Shown here piece after piece: positions 21,934-32,599 of a DNA stretch of 64,000 nucleotides (positions are counted from its first letter, which is position 1; every line of letters begins with the position of its first letter). Source of the DNA: Orbilia blumenaviensis (taxonomy: Eukaryota > Ascomycota > Orbiliomycetes > Orbiliales > Orbiliaceae); assembly GCA_036872755.1 (NCBI GenBank), contig JAVHNS010000014.1, forward strand, positions 1,116,001-1,180,000, written 5' to 3'. A program made the translations under genes and the position numbers. Under the pieces are notes generated by a model. The model had not been told where the DNA came from and made no database searches. It saw nothing but the letters and a program-made list of their open reading frames with translations.

Positions 21934-23106
21934 CTAATTCTGCTTTTTTTTCGTATGGTATCCCACGAACTCTGGTGCAACCAGTAGAACTCCTACCACC
22001 GCCACTGCAAACATTGGCGGGGTAAAGGCATTCTGTAGATCTCCAGGGTGGTAGATTAACCATGGTACCATAAATGCTATGGATCCAATCATAATAGCTA
22101 ACATCATAAGCCAAAACTTCCACACACATAACCCTTCTTCAGCGTAAAGACCCCAAGCTTCATCCGGAGGGTCAGGATTGCCAACGATCCGTTTTGGAAT
22201 GAATTTCAGATACTTCTCGGTCAAAGATGCACACCCAGGATATTGATAAAAGTAAAGCATAACATCAGGAGGAATTGGGGGTTCAAAGGGCAAAGAACCC
22301 GGTATGTATCCCGTTGGGTAGTCAATCTCGTATTCCTGGTGGTCCGGGGTGGGAATCTGATCTGTCTCGGAGCAGCTGACTTGGGTTTGATAAAACGGTT
22401 GAAACTAGAAAAGTCAAAATCAGGATATTCCTTGAAGTTTGGGTACCATCCCTCTTTGAAGTATCCATTATTTAGAACGAGTGTTTATCAGACTTACTTT
22501 CACAAATCGGAACCTCGCCACCGCTCGTAAGGATATCCACCCGAATTTACCCCGCAAGGTCCGATAGGCTCGACCCATGTGTCGAAAGAAGTCTTGGTCG
22601 TGAGAGCCTACCACACTTATTGGTCCATATACAGCCTGCTTATCGATAAGGCGTCTGCAGCAGAGGAAAACATTTCTGGGCCCCCCGACTACCGCTAGCG
22701 GCCGTGGGAAAAGCCGATATATTCTGAAAATTATCTTTAAGGCAAGCCAAGAAGCTCCGTCGATGAGTTTATTGGGGGCCCTACTAAGGAGGTTTTGGGC
22801 AGTAGTGCCGAATGACTGAAGGTTGAATCTTCCGGATTTGGAAGAGTTACCATTATCATTCTCCATCGGTCTTGGGGAATCATTCCCAAAAACATGATCA
22901 AGGTACTTTTCGAAGTCTGGGTACGGGTCAACCGCAGGTCGTGCACGAGCGCCAGTAACTGTATATTAATTTATACTTAATTTAGCTTTGGCTATATCCC
23001 ACAAATTTTATACGCTCACTAATTCGTGTGTATGCATACGTGGCAGGGTAAAACTATTTGCCTTGGATTGAGACAGAATATGCTGCCAAGGAATACACTG
23101 AGGCAT
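21934..23106 (-). CDS. fungal membrane protein of unknown function, two C-terminal spans
   Basis: Three exons fit in phase: 23040..23106, 22498..22958 and 21934..22404, giving 332 residues from ATG 23106 (MPQCIPWQHILSQS). The middle has a cluster (LFPRPLAVVGGPRNVFLC, YGPISVVGSHDQDFF) and a basic stretch. The end has DEAWGLYAEEGLCVWKF, a membrane span (WLMMLAIMIGSIAFMVPWLI), HPGDLQNAFTPP and a last span (MFAVAVVGVLLVAPEFVGY). I recall this 'W-TM-GDxxNAF-TM' ending from filamentous-fungal hypothetical proteins, with no known function. Exon 1 is the weakest part. The second intron (22405..22497) has good sites but contains a frame that also looks coding, so its boundaries are less sure. Confidence 0.65.
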
Positions 23107-23193
23107 CGGAAGGGTAAAACTTCGACCACAATCCTAGTAACGGTCAATAACCCATAGCTCTGCGCGTTAGTTTTATGTTTATGAGCAATAGGC

Positions 23194-24489
23194 CTATATG
23201 TGTATGTTTATACTCGAGTATAATTCAACACTTATGTTAAAGTATAATTGAATGCTAAACAGAGGAAGCAGGAGTGGTGCTGGACTCACACATTTACACC
23301 GAAGGAGAACGAAATCAGGCTCACATGTCCTAACAGGATAGTACCAACCGGTCCAGATTAATTGCAGAGGAGACACTTCTTCCAGCCAGAGGCAAACCTT
23401 ATTAAGAATACTTTCTTGCTCTGCTGACGATACTATCTCCCACTTTTTTTCATGGCCTGGCCCTCCTTTGAGTCCTCTTAGATGATAGAAACCACATAAA
23501 ATTTGGTAAGTAGAATGACTCTTGGGATAATTATTGGAAATCCCGAACAAATTGTTGACGATCGACTCGTTTGTTCTCCTTGGTAGCTTGGGATAAGATC
23601 CTAGATCTGTGTCCGGAATTTTCTTTATAGTACTTGCTAGGTCCTGGTTGGGTGTATGAAAAATCCCGAATTCTAGGAGAATATTTGTAGTCCGCCTAGC
23701 GATGATATATTCGCGGGAATCCTCATTGCTAAGCTCCCAACCCGACTGATCAGGTCGCGTTATGACGCCAGTATGTTTTTCGTCAAACAGACCCTGCTGT
23801 AGACTATAGGGACCACAGACCCGGAAGAGTAAGTCCTCATCAGAAGTGAAACCCAGAGTGCAACATGTCGATACGGATAGGCACCCTACAGCGAACGAAT
23901 GGCCGAAGAGACTATCGACGATGCCGGAAAGTTCTTCGTGGGTGGACCAGAGATAGTCTATTCGCTCCCTATACGTGACCACGCTTCCCCGTGAAACAAA
24001 ACAAGCCACAGCAATTTGAAATATATCCGTGATTACTCTCTGAAGAAATATCAAGTGGTGGAAATCCTTTATATGTGGGAGTGGTGGCTCCACGATATCC
24101 ACGCCTCGGCATTGATATAAACTCCGAACTGAACAACTGATTTGGGGTATTACCATATGGGAAAGAAACTGCATAAAGCTCTTCTGTCCAGAAAGTTGGA
24201 AATTGATCCTACGTATGAGTAGTTGTCGTACCCTGGATAGAATTTCCGGGTCGTGGGACATCGTTACTCCCTCTCTGAATGGTCTTACACCGTTGGTTTC
24301 AAGATAGGCCAAAATATAAACACCTATCAGTTGCTCCAGGTCGAAGCACCGCTTGAAAGAAAGTATACTCGCTCGCACAGACAGAGAGCATTGGAGAAGA
24401 CTAACCACATCCGTGCCCGATAAGTATTGAATTAAACCAACATATGAATCGCCTGACATAGTTTCGAAGTGGGACTGATTCTTGCTCAT
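23194..24489 (-). CDS. hypothetical protein, possible F-box-like N-terminus
   Basis: Open frame of 431 residues from ATG 24489 (MSKNQSHFETMSGDSYVGL); the longer frame upstream lacks an ATG and abuts a possible acceptor. Residues 15-40 (LIQYLSGTDVVSLLQCSLSV) have the leucine pattern of an F-box-like helix pair, but this is weak. The rest is soluble with no recognised domain. At the 3' end a donor-like GTGAGT follows RCKC near 23290, with an acceptor (TGTTTAG) about 45 bp on. Splicing there would replace the hydrophobic last 30 residues with a short tail, so the C-terminus is uncertain. Function not known. Confidence 0.6.
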   Translation of the reverse strand: MSKNQSHFETMSGDSYVGLIQYLSGTDVVSLLQCSLSVRASILSFKRCFDLEQLIGVYILAYLETNGVRPFREGVTMSHDPEILSRVRQLLIRRINFQLSGQKSFMQFLSHMVIPQISCSVRSLYQCRGVDIVEPPLPHIKDFHHLIFLQRVITDIFQIAVACFVSRGSVVTYRERIDYLWSTHEELSGIVDSLFGHSFAVGCLSVSTCCTLGFTSDEDLLFRVCGPYSLQQGLFDEKHTGVITRPDQSGWELSNEDSREYIIARRTTNILLEFGIFHTPNQDLASTIKKIPDTDLGSYPKLPRRTNESIVNNLFGISNNYPKSHSTYQILCGFYHLRGLKGGPGHEKKWEIVSSAEQESILNKVCLWLEEVSPLQLIWTGWYYPVRTCEPDFVLLRCKCVSPAPLLLPLFSIQLYFNISVELYSSINIHI

Positions 24490-25120
24490 GCTGGGGTGCA
24501 CCACTGGCTTAGAGATCGTGGTACTACCATACAAGAAAAATCTGAGCAAAAGGCGGGGCACAGAAGACCTAGATCAATGCAAATTAACTAAGCCAAACAA
24601 GACTCAGCCGTAACAGCAATTTTGAAATTTCAAGTACGCGGAATATGTCGCAACCCCGCTACTCAAATGGACTGGATCCTGGAGAGTAATTGGAAAAGAA
24701 ATGTTTGGGCTCATAAGCTATGTGCTGCGCAAGCATGAATATCCGCAAAAGCCGACGGTTTTGTTTGCGCGTTTACAGGTCACATTGCACTTGTGGCGGG
24801 AAGGCCGTTTTTAACATGGGTAAAATTAAAACTCGGGGAACCAACCCGCAAGCCTCTTTAAATTCACGGGCCTCAGTTCTGCGCATAATGGATGACAAAT
24901 CGTTATATTTTTATATTATTCTAATGAAGACCCAAGATTTCAATATCAAAACGCCAAAACCACTCGCCCAATATTTCCATTATGTATCACAAAAAGCCTT
25001 CTATATGCACAGCCGATTCCATCGATCAAAGTCGTGTCGGCGCAAGACATGATTTATACCTGTTAGTAATGATAGATATCGAAGATTTTCTTATATATAT
25101 ATTTTTTTTCCTTTTGTTTT
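24490..25120. other. intergenic region
   Basis: About 630 bp. A 110-codon plus-strand frame at 24720..25052 begins with ATG but has no recognisable domain and low-complexity basic composition; I do not call it a gene. A T-rich stretch lies just downstream of the SIL1 stop near 25090-25120. Confidence 0.45.
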
Positions 25121-26488
25121 TCAGGCTGTAGCGCCGAAAAACAGATGCTCAACATCATCTAGCGGGACCTTAATCCATTCCCCGTCGTCCTCTTCCTTCT
25201 TGACCCTCTCCTTTTCACTTCCCAACCATCCCTTCAACTCTGGCTTTGGCTTACAATCCTTTCCATACTTCTCCTTCAAGGCCTTTAGTGTGGCCAATAC
25301 CTTAACCTCACTGTCCAAGTCCCCATTTCCATCCCCGTTTTTCCTTCCTACTAGGTCGCCTTGGAAGATTTCGCACCACCCGCTCAAATCATCCATTGAT
25401 TTGATAACATTCTGTGATCCAGTCTTAACGCCAGATTTAACCTCCATTTCCCTCATGTTCATATCCAAAAACTCATCTTGGAGGAACGCAGCGATCTTAC
25501 CACGAAGTGGTAGATCGTTTGTCGCTGTGTACACTTTTTCAAGAGCTCCCAATCCGTTAAGGGCGACGAAGTCCTGCTTCCCATTGTGGATCCTGACGGT
25601 TCTGGATAGTGCGAACATCAACCTTCGGTTCAAGATCATATCCTGGTTCTTGAGTAAGGCGTTCAGAAGAGGTTCTAACACCACATCCTTTGTAGCGGTC
25701 CCAAAGAGTTTCTTAACACGGGAGAGCGCTACGGCGTTATTCTGTAAGGAGTTTCCCAAGGTAATCGCCGCCGAAGAACGGATAGATGATGCGTACTCCG
25801 GGGAAGTGATGATATTGATAAGTTTTTGTACAGAGATCTCGATGAGTTTGACGCCGTATTCTGGTTCGTGTGACATATCTGAAAGTGTCTGAAGGGCCTC
25901 GATGAGAGATGCTGCCTGAGGTGCAGATTCCTTGAGTACTGAGGCCGCATTGTTGAATGTTTCCCAGTCAGAATTTGTAAGATGCGGATTTGGCTTGAGG
26001 TTCTCTGGTTCCGGAGGGATATGTTGAACTGGCGGGGGAGCGTCGGTTTCGTTGGAGTTTAGACCGGGGTTTAGGACTGATGGTTGGTCGATATTCTGGT
26101 CTGGAACGACGACGAGGTCGGAATACTCCATTCCAGCCTGTAGTTCGGCCTTCTTGTCCTTTTCGACATAGACGGCGGTTCCTTCATCTTCAGTTGGATC
26201 AATTATTTTTGCTTCCCGGCCGCCGGTTCCGATATTCAGTCGCACGTGGAGGCCAGGTGGGATGACTTGGTCTATCTCGACAGGGAGGAAGGTGGTAGTC
26301 GGGACGAAGACCTTCGGGTAACATTCTTTACCCGGATGGCAGATCATTTCTACGGGGGTCGGGGCCGGGGAAGGGCTGTCAGAGCCGCCATCGCCATTTG
26401 AGGGAACAGCAAAGGCGGAGTTGAAGAGAAGACAGAGGATCCAGATGGCGAGGACGGCGATGCGGTTGAGGGACTGCATCTTTTTCAT
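25121..26488 (-). CDS. SIL1: Sil1-type nucleotide exchange factor for ER Hsp70 (BiP/Kar2)
   Basis: Intronless gene for 455 residues. It begins with a signal peptide (IAVLAIWILCLLFNSAFA, cleavage around residue 28). A Pro/Ser linker is followed by MICHPGKECYPKVFVPTTTF and VIPPGLHVRLNIGTGGREAK, which match the conserved N-terminal region of fungal Sil1. An all-helical armadillo-type domain follows (SVQKLINIITSPEYASSIRS, AAITLGNSLQNN, NALLKNQDMILNRRLMFAL). Sil1 releases ADP from BiP in the ER lumen. The C-terminus ends FFGATA; no HDEL/KDEL-like signal is visible. It lies about 3.8 kb from SPC2, adding a third ER protein-biogenesis gene to this stretch. Confidence 0.88.
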   Translation of the reverse strand: MKKMQSLNRIAVLAIWILCLLFNSAFAVPSNGDGGSDSPSPAPTPVEMICHPGKECYPKVFVPTTTFLPVEIDQVIPPGLHVRLNIGTGGREAKIIDPTEDEGTAVYVEKDKKAELQAGMEYSDLVVVPDQNIDQPSVLNPGLNSNETDAPPPVQHIPPEPENLKPNPHLTNSDWETFNNAASVLKESAPQAASLIEALQTLSDMSHEPEYGVKLIEISVQKLINIITSPEYASSIRSSAAITLGNSLQNNAVALSRVKKLFGTATKDVVLEPLLNALLKNQDMILNRRLMFALSRTVRIHNGKQDFVALNGLGALEKVYTATNDLPLRGKIAAFLQDEFLDMNMREMEVKSGVKTGSQNVIKSMDDLSGWCEIFQGDLVGRKNGDGNGDLDSEVKVLATLKALKEKYGKDCKPKPELKGWLGSEKERVKKEEDDGEWIKVPLDDVEHLFFGATA

Positions 26489-27884
26489 CTTTTATTTGTA
26501 TGGGCAGATGAATTTGGATCTCAAGGGGAATCAAAATTTATTCCTATAGCTAAAGGGTATCATGGGAGGGCTCGAGAGGGGCAGATTGGAGGGGTTGGAA
26601 GGAGGGGCGCGCTGATTTGTGCTGGTTTCCCTTTGCAGGTATAAACTCTTTATAACAGACTCCAGGTCTGACCAACGAGACCAGGTCTGAAAGGTAAACG
26701 TGGAAGTTATTGGGGAAGAAGATGAGGGGTGAGGAATTTGAGTCACTGTCAATTAAGATTAAGTCATATCAGTCATTTGCATCGAAGAATGAGGAAGTCC
26801 AGGGAAGTGGCCAGTTTTCATGAAGATGCTGCCGATATGATAAAAGTAATATTGCCCTCTCCGCCGTGCTGAGTGTGGAAGGCCAAGCTTGAAGGCGAAC
26901 GGTGGACTGGCCGGGTTTGAGTTGTGGCCACAGTTGTGGTTGTGGGTTGTGGTTGTGATTCGGTTGTTGGCGTTGCATTGTGTTGGCTGTGCTGGTTGCC
27001 GCCGCGATGCCGCAATGCCTCACGCACCAGGACACTCACCCCACTAAGCTCAGAATCCTCCGTTTAATTTCACGACTCTGGACTGTACAATTGATTATTG
27101 ATGAGTCTTGCAATGCGGTGCAGCTAATGATCGTAGCGACGGGATATTCCTACGTGCTTATGCACGAAATATCTTGACCATATGACCCAATCCGCGAATA
27201 CATATATTTATGTATGCTTGTTGTAAAACAGCTTGTTGGCCCCATACCCAACCTCAAGATCTTTATCTCTATCTAGATTTCTCATGCTGGTGACGAGATA
27301 CAAAGGTTGTGTCCCTAATCAATTCAGCCATAGCCTTATGTCATCATAAAAAGTAAGACATAAAAAACAAAGTATTCTCGCCTGCTATCGCGATCGATGT
27401 GTGGAATTTTTAAACTAGTTTCATGATGTATAAGACTCCCCATTTGAGATTAGCACCGATCGAGATCGATTTCCAACTGCAAATTCGGTTGGCGGAACCA
27501 GAAAATCGCAGTAATATGTAATGCAATACCGGTGACAACTCGATATTCTTTCTTCCTAGATCTGGTTCGCGATTCACACCACTCCTTAAATTCTAGTTTA
27601 GGGGCACATTACAGCGAACATAAATACGTAGGTGAAAAGATTGATATTACGAACGATACAGGTGAATCTATCCATGCGCTCCAGAATACAGTAATATACT
27701 AAATCAAATAAGAACTCTGGGGGAGGTTGCAGTAATCGAACCAGTCAAATTTCAAATCTTCCAAGTATATACTAATTCGACCTTAACAAAAATAGAGTAC
27801 CGTGTAAGAGACCTTCTACTATTGATTCGACCGTATCAATTAGATATCTAGTTCCCATCAACTAAGGCTCTAATGCTAGTAGAA
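26489..27884. other. intergenic region with imperfect GTTGTGG repeats
   Basis: About 1.4 kb. The part near SIL1 presumably contains its promoter. At 26918-26965 there is an imperfect (GTTGTGG)n run that opens shadow frames on the minus strand rich in Gln/Thr/Pro; these are not taken as genes. The remainder (27180-27880) is AT-rich and empty. Confidence 0.5.
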
Positions 27885-28276
27885 TTAACGACCACCCCTG
27901 ACAGCACTGGTTCCGTCATCTGGCCCTGGCAAGCCTTCGTCATCCCCAGGTTCGCGATATTGACCCTGCGGTTTGGCACCACGCGTTCGTGATTCGACAA
28001 TGTTACTAGGATCGATAGCTTCAGCCTCGTCCCGAGCTATATGTTTATATGCAAATGTAAGCGATTGGGCCCACTAACTAGCATTTTCCCACGGCGGGTG
28101 TAGGTAGGATAGTGCATTTACATACCTAACTGAAGGTCACTATCTGCGGTAGTCGGGTCGACTCCAGAAATATCTTTGTCGTCGACGACAGGAACTGGAT
28201 AGCCATCTGCTGAACGATATTCTTTTGCACTGGCGTCAGATACGTCGTTTTCGGGTTTGAATTCAGAATCCGACAT
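27885..28276 (-). CDS. small acidic CHZ-like protein (100 residues)
   Basis: Two short exons, 28126..28276 and 27885..28036, with an 89-bp intron (GTATGT...ATATAG) and matching phase, give a 100-residue hydrophilic protein. The N-terminal half is acidic (EYRSADGYPVPVVDDKDISG). The C-terminal half contains IDPSNIVESRTRGAKPQGQY, which resembles the CHZ motif of histone H2A.Z-H2B chaperones, where an acidic stretch precedes a conserved SNII..RTRGKK core. It ends with a Gly/Asp-rich tail. I recall similar short fungal proteins annotated as hypothetical or CHZ-domain. The gene structure is well supported; a histone-chaperone role is inference. Each exon alone is too short to stand out as an open frame. 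Confidence 0.75.
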
Positions 28277-30296
28277 ATTTGTAATTTGAAATATATGAAA
28301 TTTGGTTGGGAAACTAGCTTCGCAGTAGTATAATGGATGTTTAACGTTATATCCTTTAATTTTGAGAACTCATAATAATGTAGATTCGGGATTGATACTT
28401 TTTGAAGGCCTCTATATATAAAAATTGGGCTCGCCCTCCCTGAAGTCGACGCTTTATACAGTTGGTAATGATGCTGTTGACTACGTCAATTGGAATCAAA
28501 AATAGTTGACGTCAGTATCTGGATAGCGGATCCAACATCATCATTGACATCAAGAGTCTTGACAACTTCGCTGTTTGCAATGCAATGACCTAGGTCAAGG
28601 CCCCTTCTATTCGGAGAAGCAACATAAACTTAACTAAACATATACTAGTCAAACTAGAATTATCAATAACCATATTTCCTTTCACTACACCGCCTATTGA
28701 ACATTACCACATATCTCACACTAATATCACTGTTAGTTTATTCACTGCGTAACATATCCTGTGGCAATTGGTAATTATATATGATGTGAGGATATTTGTA
28801 TTTGGATCCTGTAAATTTCATATATGTTTTTGTTACCCTTTTTTAAAATAAAAAAATCTGCTCAAATATATGCTTAGATTCGCTCTGCCATGTGGAACAG
28901 CGGTAAAGAGCCGCAGCATACGAGGTCCACAAGGCTCAGGTGTGACCAGTTCGACTCGCTAGGACAAGAATGCTCAATTGTGTTGGCTCGTTGGATTCTC
29001 GAGGCTGGGACAATTGTGTCATGGCAGCGTAACTACAGCCCTAGAGAACGTACGGTATAGTGCCACAAAATTCAAATAAAAGGTATCAAATGGGGAACCG
29101 TTCAATCAGAGATAGTCTTCACTATTCATTTCGGGGCTTGATGGAACCCAAGCAAGGGCAACCACCTACCTAATCAATTGTTGGGCACTGCCAGGGAAAT
29201 TCAAACCAAGACCTCCGTAAACTGGCAACGCAGACTGGCAAACCGTGGGATCGATGTCCCAAGTTCCAGGAGAAATATACTTGCATCTTGGTTTGAGCGT
29301 TAGCTAATGTCTACACGAAGGATGGCGCAACGGCTACACTTGCCACGGTTTGCTTAACTGCCAGAGACTGCCTTGCATTTGGAAGCTTCCAAGTCCCGGT
29401 CTCGTGCTAGACATGCAGGGGCACCGACCACCAACGGCCAGCGGGGTGGGACGATTAAGCTTATTTAATTTCGCCATTTGCCTGGACCCCGAGCTTAGCA
29501 TTGGTCTTGGGCAAGGCCAACGTTTAACTAGCTCATAGAGTGTCGAACTTAGTCGCTTTGAAACTGGTGGAGGCGATATTACCCGGCGGGTTCCCGCGCT
29601 ATCCTATTACAATGATAGATTAATAAGTAGTTAGTGACCAGAACTATCTAAAGTCGTAGTAGCACATACATCTGCTCGAACCCGCCTGCTGTCGGGGAAG
29701 AGAATAAAAAGGGTCCCTTCGGCTTCGTTTCCTGCCTTGAACGCTACTTAATTTTGATTACCTCGAGCCTGAACCAACATTGCTATATCCAATCCAACCC
29801 AACGACATCGAGAAATTAACATTATCACGCATCTCAATCAGATTAATTGGCCAAGCTTCGCTTTATTTATCTATATAATACCCATCGCGCATTGCATTGC
29901 ATTGCATTGATTCTCCGCTGTTGTATTCTTACGTTTGCTGTGAGCTGAGCTGAGGTGCCATATATACTACCTAATAACACCATTTCCTCAAAACCCAATG
30001 CTTCACCAATCCCGGCCACTGCTTATCCTCCTCCTCCTATAGCGCCCGCGCCCGCCGACCACACTCCCAACATATCATCCTGTTCTCGGTTCCTTTCGGG
30101 CGATAACTAACATTTGCCCACCCTCCTCTCTTCATCTTTTTTCTTCTTTTCTTTTTATCTTTCTTTTTCTCTATTTGCTTCAATCACCGTGGGGGCGAGT
30201 TTGTATCCAGGGCTTTCTCGCTCAAACCAGCTATCCACGCTGCCTTCCAACAATACGTTTCCAAACTTACCACGACTCTAAAAAAAGAAGAAAGCC
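28277..30296. other. gene-poor intergenic region
   Basis: About 2 kb with no supported gene. It holds AT-rich sequence (28280-28880), a tRNA-like but unfoldable stretch near 28890-28965, three perfect TGCAT repeats near 29888-29910, a 9-bp inverted pair (GGCGGGTTC near 29583, GAACCCGCC near 29677), and a strongly pyrimidine-rich leader (30120-30180) typical of the promoter/5' UTR of the transporter starting at 30297. Confidence 0.55.
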
Positions 30297-31932
30297 ATGC
30301 GCCGTAGCGCCCGAATCGCCAGCAGCTCGCTCAAGACTGAATCTTCGTATACAGATTCCGAATCTGAGCCTCTCCACCGAAGTAATAGCAATTCCACTCG
30401 CAGCGGGACTCCCAAAACGCCAAAAACACCCGCCAGAACAACCACACGGGTCAGACGGTCGGTCTCCCCGCGCAAAAAGGAGGCTGCGACAATTACGGTA
30501 ACTCCACCGGTTGAAATCAAGAGGGAGGTGAAGGAGGAAGAGGAAGACCTCGATACCTTCGCAACAACTACCGGAGCCGACGTCGGCAACGGAGTTGCGG
30601 TCGCTTCTACCACATCTGCTGCGACAAATCACGACATGCATTATAACGGGGATGCGGTATCAAATGGGGGCGCTCGAAAGTCCGTAGATTCCGAGACCGA
30701 ATTCCTGCAGAAATCCGAGGAAGGACGGAGCAGCTACGACTACAACGGCCGCGCAAGTTCCGATGGCAATGGCAGCATCGATGAAATCAAATCTGTAGCA
30801 TCCGGTGCGCTACAAGCCACAGTCCCGGAATGGTTCGGGTTGGCTATGATGATTAGTTTGATATTCGGAGGATGTTGTTCGAATGTTTTCGCACTAGAAG
30901 CGATTATTAAAGAGGCACCGGACTCGGGACATCTCATCACCTTCGCTCAATTCGTGCTCGTATCGATCGAAGGATTCATCGCGCATTTTGACTGGAATTC
31001 GCCGACATTATTGGTCAAGAATCAAATCCCAATCCGACGATGGCTGGGTGTTATCGTCTTATTCTTCTCAGTCAGTGTACTGAACAACTGGGCGTTTGAA
31101 TATAATATCAGTGTCCCAATTCATATCATTCTCAGAAGCGGAGGCAGCATAACCACCATGTTAATTGGTGCCTGTCTCGGCAAGAGATTCAGTAAAGTTC
31201 AGATTCTATCCGTCCTGATCCTCACCGGCGGCATCATTGTCTCCGCCATGAGCAATGCCAAATCAATGGTAATTATGCCCCTTCTAAAACCTAATCTATA
31301 ATCAAATTCTTACAGACTCCGTGTAGGGCGAATCCGAACAATCCCTTCCCCGTTTCCTTACCGGTCTCTCAATTCTTTTCGTCTCCCAAATCCTTGCAGC
31401 TCTAATGGGCGTATATATCGAGAACACCTACGCAAAATATGGCTCCAATTGGCGAGAAGGCCTTTTCTATACCCACGCCCTCTCTCTTCCTCTCTTTATC
31501 CCATTCGCTCAAAGCATCAAACTCCAATTCTACAGACTCTACTCTTCGGAACCTCTCCCACTGCCAGAGCTCCTCCCGTTCTTCTTCCCAGAAAACTTAA
31601 AGCAGGTCAAAATTCCCAAGCAATTATTCTACTTGGGAGTCAACGCTGTGACACAATATGTTTGCGTTAGAGGTGTCAACTTCCTCGCTGGCATGGCTAC
31701 GGCGTTGACGGTTACTATCGTCTTGAACATCAGGAAACTTGTGAGTTTGCTATTAAGCATTTGGCTTTTTGGAAACCAACTGGGCGGCGGAGTTATTACT
31801 GGTGCTACTGTAGTCTTTGTTGGAGCTTTTGTCTACGGATTGGAAGGACAGAGGCAGGGGAGGATGAGAAGGGAGGCTATGGCGAGGAGAGAGGCGGAGA
31901 GGGCTATGGAAAGGAAGGAGTATACGAACTAG
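30297..31932 (+). CDS. UAA-family nucleotide-sugar transporter (UDP-GlcNAc type)
   Basis: Exons 30297..31268 and 31327..31932 (58-bp intron) encode 525 residues. The C-terminal 340 residues form a ten-span SLC35B/UAA transporter: EWFGLAMMISLIFGGCCSNV, an HLITFAQFVLVSIEGF span, PIRRWLGVIVLFFSVSVLNN, WAFEYNISVPIHIILRSGG, LSVLILTGGIIVSAMSNAKS, then after the intron FLTGLSILFVSQILAALMG, GLFYTHALSLPLFIPF, GVNAVTQYVCVRGVNFLAG and a final span with GNQLGGGVITGATVVFVGAF. The NWAFEYNISVPIHIILRSGG segment is a hallmark of the Yea4/SLC35B4 group, which imports UDP-GlcNAc into ER/Golgi for chitin or glycan synthesis. The first about 170 residues are a cytosolic, Ser/Thr/Arg-rich tail with SPRKK-like motifs, longer than in animal homologues. 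The exact substrate is inferred. Confidence 0.88.
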
Positions 31933-32295
31933 ACACCCAGACGGCAATGCCGTGTTTTCATGCCCCATGAATTGGAGTTTTCTTTTTCCTTCATTTTGGA
32001 TTCTTTCATTTTCTCGTCTTTCTCTTGTACATAATAGATGAATTCTTTGGTATGGTGTTTTAGAGGGAGGGCTTCATGAAAGACTTCTTTTCTTTGGATT
32101 TTTTATCGGTTTATTATTCTTTGGTAGCATTAATGAATGTATGAAGCATATAGATTTAGAAAATCTCGCAAGTCAAATGCAACAGTGCTAAAACTATTAT
32201 ACTCTCTAGTCTATCTCAAGCATACTACTATCGCCATCATTGCCTGATATTTAGATATACAAGGTAGTCGGTCACCTTCTGTATACCTGGGCCTA

Positions 32296-32595
32296 TCAGT
32301 CTTGAGACTGTCTGGAATTAGCACCACTATTGGATGCACCCCCAAAACCACCACCACCACGGTCCATCGGCGGCACCAAAGGCGTCATTGGAGTGACGCT
32401 GTAGCGACGCCGTAGCGACACTGCAGGGTCCTACCCCAATCTCCAAATATCAACAGCAATGCTCTTGTGCAGCTCTTTAAATTTTTGCCCGAAAACCAAA
32501 AAGGGTAATACCACCCCAATAAGTCAAAGAATCCCAAGAACCCGTCTCCAGAATGGTTCATGAACGGCCGAACCAATCGTCCAATCACAAATCCG
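32296..32595 (-). pseudogene. 3' remnant of a membrane-protein gene with two in-frame stops
   Basis: Read on the minus strand in one constant frame, this stretch encodes about 98 codons with protein-like character: SAVHEPFWRRVLGIL, a hydrophobic span LIGVVLPFLVFG followed by QKFKELHKS, then VSLRRRYSVTPMTPLVPP and a Gly-rich tail ending SGANSRQSQD and a stop at 32296-32298. Two stops interrupt it, TGA after VLGIL and TAG after IWRLG; each could come from a single C-to-T change (CGA to TGA, CAG to TAG). No start or upstream coding sequence exists because tRNA-Val begins a few bases away. It looks like the last exon of a multi-span membrane protein, possibly a transporter. Family not identified. 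Confidence 0.55.
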
Positions 32596-32599
32596 CAAT

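Noticed and set aside
24720..25052. 110-codon plus-strand frame with ATG
   Set aside because: No domain, no leader or conserved-looking composition, and it lies in the upstream region of the neighbouring minus-strand gene.
26769..27039. Gln/Thr/Pro-rich minus-strand frames upstream of SIL1
   Set aside because: They arise from the imperfect GTTGTGG repeat; no start context or homology seen.
28890..28965. tRNA-like stretch with a GTTCGACTC B-box-like core
   Set aside because: The T-stem and acceptor stem do not pair and no anticodon arm can be drawn; at most a decayed tRNA.
29583..29690. GGCGGGTTC / GAACCCGCC inverted pair about 90 bp apart
   Set aside because: Only 9 bp matches, with no flanking duplication or further pairing; likely chance.
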